A DNA stretch of 18,259 bases, taken from assembly GCA_002368715.1 (NCBI GenBank), contig DFEO01000099.1, forward strand, positions 1 to 18,259, read 5' to 3'. The position numbers and the translations under genes were made by a program. Shown here piece after piece: positions 1 to 6,693 of this stretch; the first letter of the stretch is position 1, and every line of letters begins with the position of its first letter. The DNA is from Ruminococcus sp. UBA3800 (GTDB lineage Bacteria; Bacillota; Clostridia; Oscillospirales; Ruminococcaceae). Under the pieces are notes generated by a model. The model worked only from the letters and a program-made list of their open reading frames with translations. It had not been told where the DNA came from and did not search any database.

Positions 1-149
1 TTTACAAGAAAGCGGTCATCATAAATTCCGCCAATGATTCTGCCCCGATAATAGATGATGTATTCGCACATCATTTTGCGATAGCTGATATCATCAAGCA
101 GCGAGAGCTGCCCCAGAATAAAATCAAGGTATTCCTTAGTTGATGCCAT
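1..149 (-). CDS. TfoX N-terminal-domain family protein (partial, 3' end outside window)
   Basis: Only the first 49 codons are in the window; the frame is open to the left edge. The translation begins MASTKEYLDFILGQLSLLDD and continues with ISYRKMMCEYIIYYRGRIIGGIYDDRFLVK, the typical start of the TfoX/Sxy N-terminal domain (an S-R-x-M-x-G/E-Y core followed by a YYRG/GGIYDDR strand pair). In Proteobacteria TfoX/Sxy promotes competence gene expression; stand-alone N-terminal-domain proteins in Clostridia are uncharacterised, so no competence role should be assumed. The start at 149 has an upstream AAGGAAT ribosome binding site. It lies 32 bases after the preceding gene of the same strand and is probably the last or a late gene of the recJ-led operon. 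Family assignment is confident; function is not. Confidence 0.8.
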   Translation of the reverse strand, partial: MASTKEYLDFILGQLSLLDDISYRKMMCEYIIYYRGRIIGGIYDDRFLV

Positions 150-181
150 AAGATCATTCCTTTTTCAGTGATCTGCATTTG

Positions 182-517
182 CTACATAAAGCAGTATTCT
201 ATCTCTGACCTTGTTATAAGTATAGTGTCTGTATTTATGATCGCTTTCAGCTTATCTCCGAGAGCTACAAGTTCATCCTCGCTGATGCCGATAATAATGA
301 CTCTGAGACTGGTCTCCGTTGTATAGCCCTTATTATGCGTGTAGCCGCCGAACTGAGTAAGCATCGTAAAGCTAAGCTGCTTCTGAGTGCATATCTCAGA
401 CAGTATCTTTTTAAAGCTGTCAACTGTGAGGACCTCGTCATAAGTATCCTTGTCTTTGAGACCGATAAAGATCTCATATTTCACACCGTTTTCAAACCTA
501 AAACCATTCATACCCAT
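182..517 (-). CDS. Small protein of unknown function, paralogue A of a tandem pair
   Basis: A 111-residue protein without signal peptide or membrane segment. I do not recognise the family. It aligns along its whole length with the gene just upstream (526-843): Y-x-I-x-IG near the N-terminus, D-x4-DEV, QK-x3-F, GGY-x-H-x2-G, E-x-SL and a hydrophobic IIG strand, then a helix ending in I/L-rich strand. The pattern (strand, long helix, strand with GGYxH, strand with E-x-SL, helix, strand) suggests a small alpha/beta ferredoxin-like fold, and loosely recalls DUF3574, but that link is a weak guess. A GAGGTGA ribosome binding site overlaps the stop codon of the upstream paralogue, and the genes are 8 bases apart, so translation is probably coupled. 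A second ATG two codons inside (511) would give a more usual spacing, so the exact start is uncertain. Confidence 0.75.
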   Translation of the reverse strand: MGMNGFRFENGVKYEIFIGLKDKDTYDEVLTVDSFKKILSEICTQKQLSFTMLTQFGGYTHNKGYTTETSLRVIIIGISEDELVALGDKLKAIINTDTILITRSEIEYCFM

Positions 518-525
518 ATATCACC

Positions 526-843
526 TCAACGCAGCTGCGCTTTGACAGTTTCCTTTATAACCAAAGAGCACTCCTGATTCATAAACATCGAGAGACTCTT
601 TGCGAGCCTGATAATGTCAAGATCACAAGCGCCTATTATGTTTATACATAAAGAGTTTTCCGATACAAACCTGCCGTCATCATGAAAATAACCGCCTTTA
701 GCGCTGTACACCGAAAAGTCGATGTTTTTCTGTCTGAAAAAACGAGTGACCGTTTCTCTAAGCTCGTCCTCGCTTACGACCTCATCGAGAAGCTGAGAGT
801 CGTGACAACCTATCAATATCTGATACTCTGTATTCTCTTTCAT
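526..843 (-). CDS. Small protein of unknown function, paralogue B of a tandem pair
   Basis: A 105-residue soluble protein, homologous to the next gene downstream (182-517). Shared positions include Y-x-I-x-IG at residues 7-12, D-x4-DEV around 15-22, QK and F at 38-43, GGY-x-H-x2-G at 51-57, E-x-SL at 62-65 and IIG at 69-71, although overall identity looks only moderate. That implies an old duplication with retained architecture. It starts 36 bases after the end of the rRNA methyltransferase gene and has a purine-rich AGGGG/CAGGA ribosome binding region. It sits in the tail of the recJ-rel operon. No catalytic motif is evident, and both paralogues could form a homo- or heterodimer. Function unknown. 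Confidence 0.75.
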   Translation of the reverse strand: MKENTEYQILIGCHDSQLLDEVVSEDELRETVTRFFRQKNIDFSVYSAKGGYFHDDGRFVSENSLCINIIGACDLDIIRLAKSLSMFMNQECSLVIKETVKAQLR

Positions 844-879
844 TTCCTGACCCCTGTCAACTCACTCAAACTATGTATA

Positions 880-2241
880 CTACATTTCATTCCTTGTCAG
901 CTTAACCACGCACTCCACATGGGTAGTCCTCGGAAACAGATCAAAGCCTGTTATACGCTCGGTCTTATAGCCGAGCTCTGCGAGTATCGCACAGTCACGG
1001 GCGGCTGTGGAAGGGTTGCAGGATATCATAACTATCCTGTCAGGAGCCATTTTCTGCATATACTCCAGTGTATCCCTTGTGCAGCCCTTTCTTGCAGGGT
1101 CAGCTATGATAACGTCCGGGCGCACCCCACGTTCAAAAAGGAGCTTTGCGCTCTTACCCGCATCTCCGCAGATAAACTCGCAGTTTTTTATCCCGTTGTT
1201 TTCGGCATTCAGCTTAGCGTTTTCGACAGCAGAGGCTATAACCTCGACACCTAAAAGCTTTTTTGTCCTGTCTGCCATCGACAGCCCGACTGTTCCTGCG
1301 CCGCAGTAAAGGTCGAGCAGTATCGTATCCCGGCTAAGGCAGGCATACTCCTCAGCTCGCTTATACAAACGCTCTGCCTGCTCGGTGTTGACCTGATAGA
1401 AAGACAGCGGCGAAATAGTTATCCTCCTGCCACACATAAGGTCCTCGATAACATCTGCGCCGTAAACCGTTTTTACACGCTCGCCAAGTATCTTGTTCGT
1501 GTTTGCGCTGTTTTCATTGAGAACGATGCTTTTTATATCCGGATACTTTTTTGCAAGGGTCTGATAAAGCTCCTCAAAGCAGCCGCATCGTGCTATTGAA
1601 GTGACCACAAAGCAGAGCATTATCTGCTTGCTGTGCTCACCTCTTCTCAGATAAATATGCCTGAGAAGCCCCGAACCCGAGACTTCATCATAGCCCTCGA
1701 TACGGTTTTCATTGACGTAAGCCATAACATCGGATACTATGCTTTCAAAGACCTCCGGCTGGAGCTCACAGCGAAAGCTGTTACATATACGGTGGGAGCG
1801 TCTGGCATAAAAACCGCATACAGCTTTGCCGTCCTGCTGTGCAACGGGATACTGAGCTTTGTTTCGGTAATGCGATATATGCTCGGCACCCACAAAGCCG
1901 TCAAACTCAGGGCTTAGTCTTCCTATCCTGCGAAAGGCTTCTCTTATAAAGCTTTCTTTGATCCGGCATTCTTCTTCATAGGAAAAATGTCTGAACGAAC
2001 AGCCGCCGCACTTGGCATAGACACTGCATTCGACATCACACCTGAAAGCTGATGGCCGGATAAGCCTGTCGATCATTCCGTAGCAATAGGATCTGCAAAC
2101 CTTGACGATACGGCAGCTGAGCCTGTCGCCAACAGCAGTCATCGGAACGAAAACAGCTATCCCGTCATATCTGCCAACACCGTTTCCCTCGTTGGTCATA
2201 TCGGTTATTTCAAGTTCGATGATATCATTCTTTCTGAGCAT
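880..2241 (-). CDS. rlmD: 23S rRNA (uracil-C5)-methyltransferase, RumA/RlmD-RlmCD family
   Basis: A 453-residue SAM-dependent RNA m5U methyltransferase. An N-terminal TRAM-like RNA-binding domain (about 1-60) is followed by an iron-sulfur cluster region: Cys72, Cys78 and Cys81 (CSVYAKCGGC) with Cys158 as the probable fourth ligand. The Rossmann methyltransferase part has FYQVN (Gln283), the SAM loop DLYCGAG (310-316), Asp381 in DPARKG, the nucleophile Cys408 in SCNP, and Glu443 in HVEC as the expected proton-abstracting residue. All key residues are present and length is normal. The Bacillus homologue RlmCD methylates both U747 and U1939, while E. coli splits these between RlmC and RlmD, so the target here is not fixed by sequence. 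The start has a GAGGAG ribosome binding site lying inside the 3' end of hemZ; the two genes overlap by 17 bases, consistent with coupled translation. Confidence 0.93.
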   Translation of the reverse strand: MLRKNDIIELEITDMTNEGNGVGRYDGIAVFVPMTAVGDRLSCRIVKVCRSYCYGMIDRLIRPSAFRCDVECSVYAKCGGCSFRHFSYEEECRIKESFIREAFRRIGRLSPEFDGFVGAEHISHYRNKAQYPVAQQDGKAVCGFYARRSHRICNSFRCELQPEVFESIVSDVMAYVNENRIEGYDEVSGSGLLRHIYLRRGEHSKQIMLCFVVTSIARCGCFEELYQTLAKKYPDIKSIVLNENSANTNKILGERVKTVYGADVIEDLMCGRRITISPLSFYQVNTEQAERLYKRAEEYACLSRDTILLDLYCGAGTVGLSMADRTKKLLGVEVIASAVENAKLNAENNGIKNCEFICGDAGKSAKLLFERGVRPDVIIADPARKGCTRDTLEYMQKMAPDRIVMISCNPSTAARDCAILAELGYKTERITGFDLFPRTTHVECVVKLTRNEM

Positions 2242-3697
2242 AGAACTCCTCTACCTCGTCTTTTTTCTTTATCATAAGATCGAAATGCTTATTGTATTCA
2301 AGGGGGAATTTATAGTTGAACACACGCTCAAGCCTTGCGTTTTGTGTATCTACGAGCTTGGTGGAACCACCGGCACCCATAGCAAGGATAGTCTGCACCT
2401 CTTCCATTATGTATATATTATAAAGGCTCTCTGTGCCGCCCTTTGCCCAGCCTATGTTTTCAAGGTTATCGAGCATATTCTTCTGCCTGTAAAGATAATA
2501 AGGATAGTAGCCCGCATCCATGAGCCGTTCGCTGGCATAACGCACCATTTCTTCGGCAGGGTTGTCAAGCACCTGTCTGTCGCCGGACTGATTTATCCTG
2601 GAAGAGCGCTTGATAGAAAGTGTGTGAACGGTAATGTTCTCGGGACCTAAGCGTATAAGTTCATCGACAGTATGGCAAAAGCTTTCGAGAGTATCCTTTG
2701 GAAGACCAGCTATTATGTCTGTATTTATACATTCAAAGCCTGCCGCTCTTGCAAGCTCAAAGCTCTCACGAAACTGTCTGGCCGTGTGCTTTCTTCCGAT
2801 AGCTTCAAGCACCTCGTCATTCAGAGTCTGAGGGTTTATTGAGATCCGTCCGCATCCCTTCTGCTTTAGCATTTCAAGCTTTTCAGAGGTTATGGTATCG
2901 GGTCTGCCTGCCTCAACGGTATATTCACGAAGATATGACATATCAAAGCTTTCAGAGACCGTATCCATTATCCTGCAAAGCTGTTGAGCCGTGAGTGTGG
3001 TTGGTGTGCCGCCGCCGAAATAGACGGTATCGAGCTTAAGACCAAGCTTTTTAACGAGCGCTCCTGTATAGCGTATCTCCTCGCAGAGCTTATTGATGTA
3101 CTCCGGTATCAGCTTAGCTGTGCCCTCCACCGACTGCGAAACGAACGAACAGTAGGAGCACCTTGTGGGACAAAACGGAATAGAGATATAAAGGCTGAAA
3201 GAGTCGGACGAAAGCTCTTTTAAAGCCTGTTCCTGGACCTTTGCCGTCATATAAGCTATGCGGCATTTCTCATCCGAACAGAGATAGCGCTCCTTCATAA
3301 CAGCAAAAATATCCTTTGCCCCAAGACCTTCTCTCAGCATAGTGTTCACACGCTTGACCGGACGTATACCGGTTATCACTCCCCAGCCGGAGCCCTTGCC
3401 TGTAAGCTTTTGCATGACCTTATAGAGAAGTCTCGACATTATCAGCTCACAGTCGGCTTCATATCCCGAAGCTCCTCCGGGAACGATATGTGCCTTATGG
3501 GAGGTCTTTCCATCGTAGGATGCAATAACATAAAGCAGGGTGTAGGAAGAAAAATCCTTCTTCCTGGCAAAAACAAAGTCGCCCTCCGCTTCTAGCTTAT
3601 CGCTGTATACGTGCTTAAAAAGCCTGGCGGGGATAAACAGCTTCATTATCCCCTCCAGCTCATATTTATAATCATTGCCGCTGAATATCAGTGTCAT
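2225..3697 (-). CDS. hemZ: Radical SAM coproporphyrinogen dehydrogenase-like protein HemZ
   Basis: A 490-residue radical SAM protein of the HemN/HemZ group. The cluster motif CxxxCxxC is at Cys176, Cys180 and Cys183 (SIPFCPTRCSYCSF), followed by the SAM-binding GGGTPTTL region, the E-x-GRPDTI segment and an INPQT segment. An N-terminal extension of about 165 residues before the radical SAM core is characteristic of HemZ and distinguishes it from HemN or HemW. The classical reaction is oxygen-independent decarboxylation of coproporphyrinogen III, but HemZ proteins are widespread in Clostridia that lack a heme pathway, so the real substrate may differ. No other heme gene is in the window. Its start codon overlaps the stop of the MBL gene by one base (TAATG), indicating translational coupling. 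Confidence 0.9.
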   Translation of the reverse strand: MTLIFSGNDYKYELEGIMKLFIPARLFKHVYSDKLEAEGDFVFARKKDFSSYTLLYVIASYDGKTSHKAHIVPGGASGYEADCELIMSRLLYKVMQKLTGKGSGWGVITGIRPVKRVNTMLREGLGAKDIFAVMKERYLCSDEKCRIAYMTAKVQEQALKELSSDSFSLYISIPFCPTRCSYCSFVSQSVEGTAKLIPEYINKLCEEIRYTGALVKKLGLKLDTVYFGGGTPTTLTAQQLCRIMDTVSESFDMSYLREYTVEAGRPDTITSEKLEMLKQKGCGRISINPQTLNDEVLEAIGRKHTARQFRESFELARAAGFECINTDIIAGLPKDTLESFCHTVDELIRLGPENITVHTLSIKRSSRINQSGDRQVLDNPAEEMVRYASERLMDAGYYPYYLYRQKNMLDNLENIGWAKGGTESLYNIYIMEEVQTILAMGAGGSTKLVDTQNARLERVFNYKFPLEYNKHFDLMIKKKDEVEEFYAQKE

Positions 3698-4338
3698 TAA
3701 AGTTCCCTCATCGCCTTCTGGAGATAGAAATTATACTTTCTTTCCTCATCAAGTGTTGTGGCAGTCATATGCCCCGGGTATACCTTCAGGTCTCCGCCAA
3801 GGTCTGCTATTTTGACAAGCGAGCGCATCATAGCATCGCTGTCGCCGTCTGGCATATCTGTGCGACCTATGCTCCTTGCAAATAGGGTATCACCTGAAAA
3901 CATCGTGTCACCGCATATAAAGCAGACCGAGCCCCTTGTGTGGCCGGGAGTGTCCACAACATCGAATTCGAGCTCATCGAGCGTGAGGATATCGTTCTCG
4001 GTAAAGGTTATGACTTCGCCCGTATAGGTCCTTGCTCCCCTTGCTCTGAACAAAGATGCCAGCATCTCTGTCTCGTCGCTCAGCTTATCCTTGTCCATAG
4101 GATGGATATAGACCTCGCAGCCTGTTTCATCAACAAGATCTGCAACAGCACCCACATGATCAAAGTGGCCGTGGGTAAGAAATATTTTTTTCAGGGTAAG
4201 CCCGTAAATATCGAGCTGGTCAAGGATATATTGTGCATCGGCAGGAGCATCTATAAGCACAGCGTTATTGCTGTTGCTTGCGACGATGTAGCTGTTGGTG
4301 TCGCAGATACTGAGCGGTTTTAAGCTGTAAACTCTCAT
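3697..4338 (-). CDS. MBL-fold metallo-hydrolase, glyoxalase II-like
   Basis: A 213-residue single-domain metallo-beta-lactamase fold hydrolase. The metal-binding motif is THGHFDH (His56, His58, Asp60, His61), followed by His133 in DTPGHTRG, Asp150 in FSGDTLF and His190 in YPGHMT, so a full dinuclear site can be built. The sequence is most like the short glyoxalase-II-like proteins of Firmicutes (YqgX type). It lacks the C-terminal helical substrate domain of classical hydroxyacylglutathione hydrolase, so glutathione thioesters are not an obvious substrate. An AGGTGG ribosome binding site precedes the start. It lies 13 bases after rel and overlaps hemZ by one base; this rel-MBL-hemZ neighbourhood is common in Clostridia. 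The substrate is unknown. Confidence 0.88.
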   Translation of the reverse strand: MRVYSLKPLSICDTNSYIVASNSNNAVLIDAPADAQYILDQLDIYGLTLKKIFLTHGHFDHVGAVADLVDETGCEVYIHPMDKDKLSDETEMLASLFRARGARTYTGEVITFTENDILTLDELEFDVVDTPGHTRGSVCFICGDTMFSGDTLFARSIGRTDMPDGDSDAMMRSLVKIADLGGDLKVYPGHMTATTLDEERKYNFYLQKAMREL

Positions 4339-4351
4339 ATTCCACCTCTTA

Positions 4352-6676
4352 TCACTTTCCGCTTCTCTCGACAGAGATGACGTTCTTTATCTTCTGAAGC
4401 TTTGCTATAACACGGTTGAGCTGTTCCATGCCTGCAATGCTGACAGTTACAGTGAGCATAGCGTTGCCGTTTTTGAGCTCTCTTGATACTGATTCATAGA
4501 TATAAATGTTTATCATGGCCAGTGCCGAGGAAACATCCGCCAGAAGACCTATTCGGTCAACAGCGATAATATCCAGCGTACACTTGAAATAGCCTGATTT
4601 GCCCTCGGTGGACTCCCACTTGACAGCCACCCAGCGTTCGGCACTGCCCTCCTGGTCTTTTTGGTTTAAATAATTTATACAGTCCTTCTTGTGTATAGAT
4701 ATACCGTGACCTCGGGTGATAAAGCCGATAATATCATCGCCCGGCAGCGGATTACAGCACTGGGCAAACTTGATAACACAGTTGTCTATGCCGTCAACAA
4801 TGACACCGGAAGAGTTTCCTGAAGGACGTTTTTCCTCCTGAGCTAGTGCTTCGCTTATCTGCTTCTCGCCGTATTTCTTGTTATACTCGGCTTTGAGCCT
4901 CTGCATGACCTTGGAGAGGACAACTCCGCCGTAGCCTATGGCAGCAAAGAAATCGTCAAGGGTCTCGCAGCTGTGGCGGTGCATATCAAGAGCAAGAAAG
5001 CTTTCGAGCTCCTCCTCCGGAACCCGCATATTGTTTCTTCTGAACTCTCTCTCCAGCGCCGTTCTGCCCTCGAAGATATTCTCCTCACGTCTTTCCTTCT
5101 TGAACCATGAACGTATTTTCGACTTGGCCTCATTGGTCTTTGCAATATTCAACCAGGACCTGCTTGGTCCGTGACCCTCGGTGCTGTAAGTAAGTATCTC
5201 GATGATCTCACCTGTCTTCACCTGATAGTCGTAGGAGACCATTTTCTTATCAACCTTTGCACCTGACATCCTGTGGCCTATCTCGGTATGGATAGCATAA
5301 GCAAAGTCGATAACTGTGGCGCCGACAGGCAGCGTTATCATATCACCCTTTGGAGTGAATGCGAAAACGTCCTCGGGAGCAAGGTCATTCTTTATTGCTC
5401 TTACTATCTCCTCTACGTCATTGGAGCCCTGCTGCGACTCTATTATCTGTCTTATCCAGGCAAGTCTTCTGTCGTCCTTGGAGCTTCCGTTTACGCCTTC
5501 TTTATATTTCCAGTGGGCTGCGATGCCGTATTCTGCGGTGCGGTGCATCTCCTGGGTCCTTATCTGCACCTCAAAGGGTATACCCTCACGGCCGATAACT
5601 GTTGTATGGAGCGACTGGTACATATTTGCCTTTGGGGTAGATATATAATCCTTGAAGCGGTTCGGGATAGGTCTGAACATATCATGGATTATTCCAAGAA
5701 CATTATAGCACTCGGTAACGGTGTTTACGATTATCCTTACAGCATAGCGGTCATATATCTGGTCTATCTCCTTGCCGTCACGGTAGACCTTTTTGTAAAT
5801 GCCGTAGTTGCTCTTTACTCGTCCCTCTATCTCGGGTACAGGATCAAAATCAGCGCTGAGGCGGTCATGTATCTTCTGTTTTATGCTCTCGACCAGCTCT
5901 TCTCTTGCGCTCTTTCTCAGCGCCATCTGCTCGTCTATCTCGGCATAGGCATACGGATCAAGGTAGAAAAACGCAAGGTCCTCAAACTCCTCCTTGATAG
6001 AGCGTATACCGAGCCTGTGAGCTATCGGCGCATAGATATTCATAGTTTCGTGGGCTATGGTACGACGCTTTGACTCACGGCAGTAATTGAGCGTTCTCAT
6101 ATTGTGGAGCCTGTCGGCAAGCTTTATGATGATGACTCTTATATCCTCGCTCATTGCAAGGAGTATCTTTCTTATGTTTTCCGCCTTCTGCTCCTCTTTG
6201 GTGAAGATCTCGACCTTGCCCAGCTTTGTAACGCCGTTTACAAGCATCTCGACATCGGCGCCGAACTTCTTGTGGATCTCGTCAAGGGTACACTCCGTGT
6301 CCTCAACAACATCGTGCAAGAGTGCCGCACAGATAGTGTCGGTGTCCATTCCAAGCTCCAGCAGGATATAAGCCACCGCCAGAGGATGTGTGATATATGG
6401 CTCGCCTGACTCACGCTTCTGATCGTGGTGATAATGCTCGGCAAGCTCATAGGCGGAAACGATCTTTGAAAGATCATACTGTTTCTCGTCATCCAGTATC
6501 TTCTGGAGAAGCGTATCTATCGTACATACATTCTTGTCGCCGACGTGCTCGGGGATGTTTTCCTCATGCACGGGCTTTAAAAGCCTTTGTCTCTTTATGT
6601 CAAAGCTGTCATCGGAAGCAGCCTTGTTTTCTGCGGCAGAGGGCTGGTTTTGAGCGGTTGTGTTTATCTCAGACAT
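4352..6676 (-). CDS. rel: Bifunctional (p)ppGpp synthetase/hydrolase (Rel/SpoT homologue)
   Basis: A 774-residue long RSH protein that makes and degrades (p)ppGpp, the stringent-response alarmone. The N-terminal HD hydrolase domain has His97 (THP), His121-Asp122 with Glu125-Asp126 (HDVVEDT) and Asp188 (KLADRLHNMRT). The synthetase domain carries NRFKDYIS (the RxKD charge motif of bifunctional Rel), the NMYQSLHTT stretch and EVQIRT. The C-terminal half has a TGS domain (VFAFTPKGD onward), a Cys-Cys zinc-finger-like region (FAQCCNPLPGD through HKKDC) and an ACT/RRM domain (DRIGLLADVS onward). With both active sites intact it should be truly bifunctional. An acidic, polar N-terminal extension of about 40 residues precedes the usual start region. 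The AGGAAGGA ribosome binding site is strong. It lies 17 bases downstream of recJ. Confidence 0.97.
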   Translation of the reverse strand: MSEINTTAQNQPSAAENKAASDDSFDIKRQRLLKPVHEENIPEHVGDKNVCTIDTLLQKILDDEKQYDLSKIVSAYELAEHYHHDQKRESGEPYITHPLAVAYILLELGMDTDTICAALLHDVVEDTECTLDEIHKKFGADVEMLVNGVTKLGKVEIFTKEEQKAENIRKILLAMSEDIRVIIIKLADRLHNMRTLNYCRESKRRTIAHETMNIYAPIAHRLGIRSIKEEFEDLAFFYLDPYAYAEIDEQMALRKSAREELVESIKQKIHDRLSADFDPVPEIEGRVKSNYGIYKKVYRDGKEIDQIYDRYAVRIIVNTVTECYNVLGIIHDMFRPIPNRFKDYISTPKANMYQSLHTTVIGREGIPFEVQIRTQEMHRTAEYGIAAHWKYKEGVNGSSKDDRRLAWIRQIIESQQGSNDVEEIVRAIKNDLAPEDVFAFTPKGDMITLPVGATVIDFAYAIHTEIGHRMSGAKVDKKMVSYDYQVKTGEIIEILTYSTEGHGPSRSWLNIAKTNEAKSKIRSWFKKERREENIFEGRTALEREFRRNNMRVPEEELESFLALDMHRHSCETLDDFFAAIGYGGVVLSKVMQRLKAEYNKKYGEKQISEALAQEEKRPSGNSSGVIVDGIDNCVIKFAQCCNPLPGDDIIGFITRGHGISIHKKDCINYLNQKDQEGSAERWVAVKWESTEGKSGYFKCTLDIIAVDRIGLLADVSSALAMINIYIYESVSRELKNGNAMLTVTVSIAGMEQLNRVIAKLQKIKNVISVERSGK

Positions 6677-6693
6677 TGTTTCCTTCCTTTCTT

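Noticed and set aside
855..860. TTGACA on the minus strand before the small-protein pair, a possible internal promoter
   Set aside because: No acceptable -10 element follows at 16-18 bases; the position there reads GAGAAT within the coding region.
5273..6073. A 266-codon open frame on the plus strand inside rel
   Set aside because: It is fully antisense to conserved Rel catalytic domains, has no ribosome binding site or promoter, and its translation shows no recognisable pattern.
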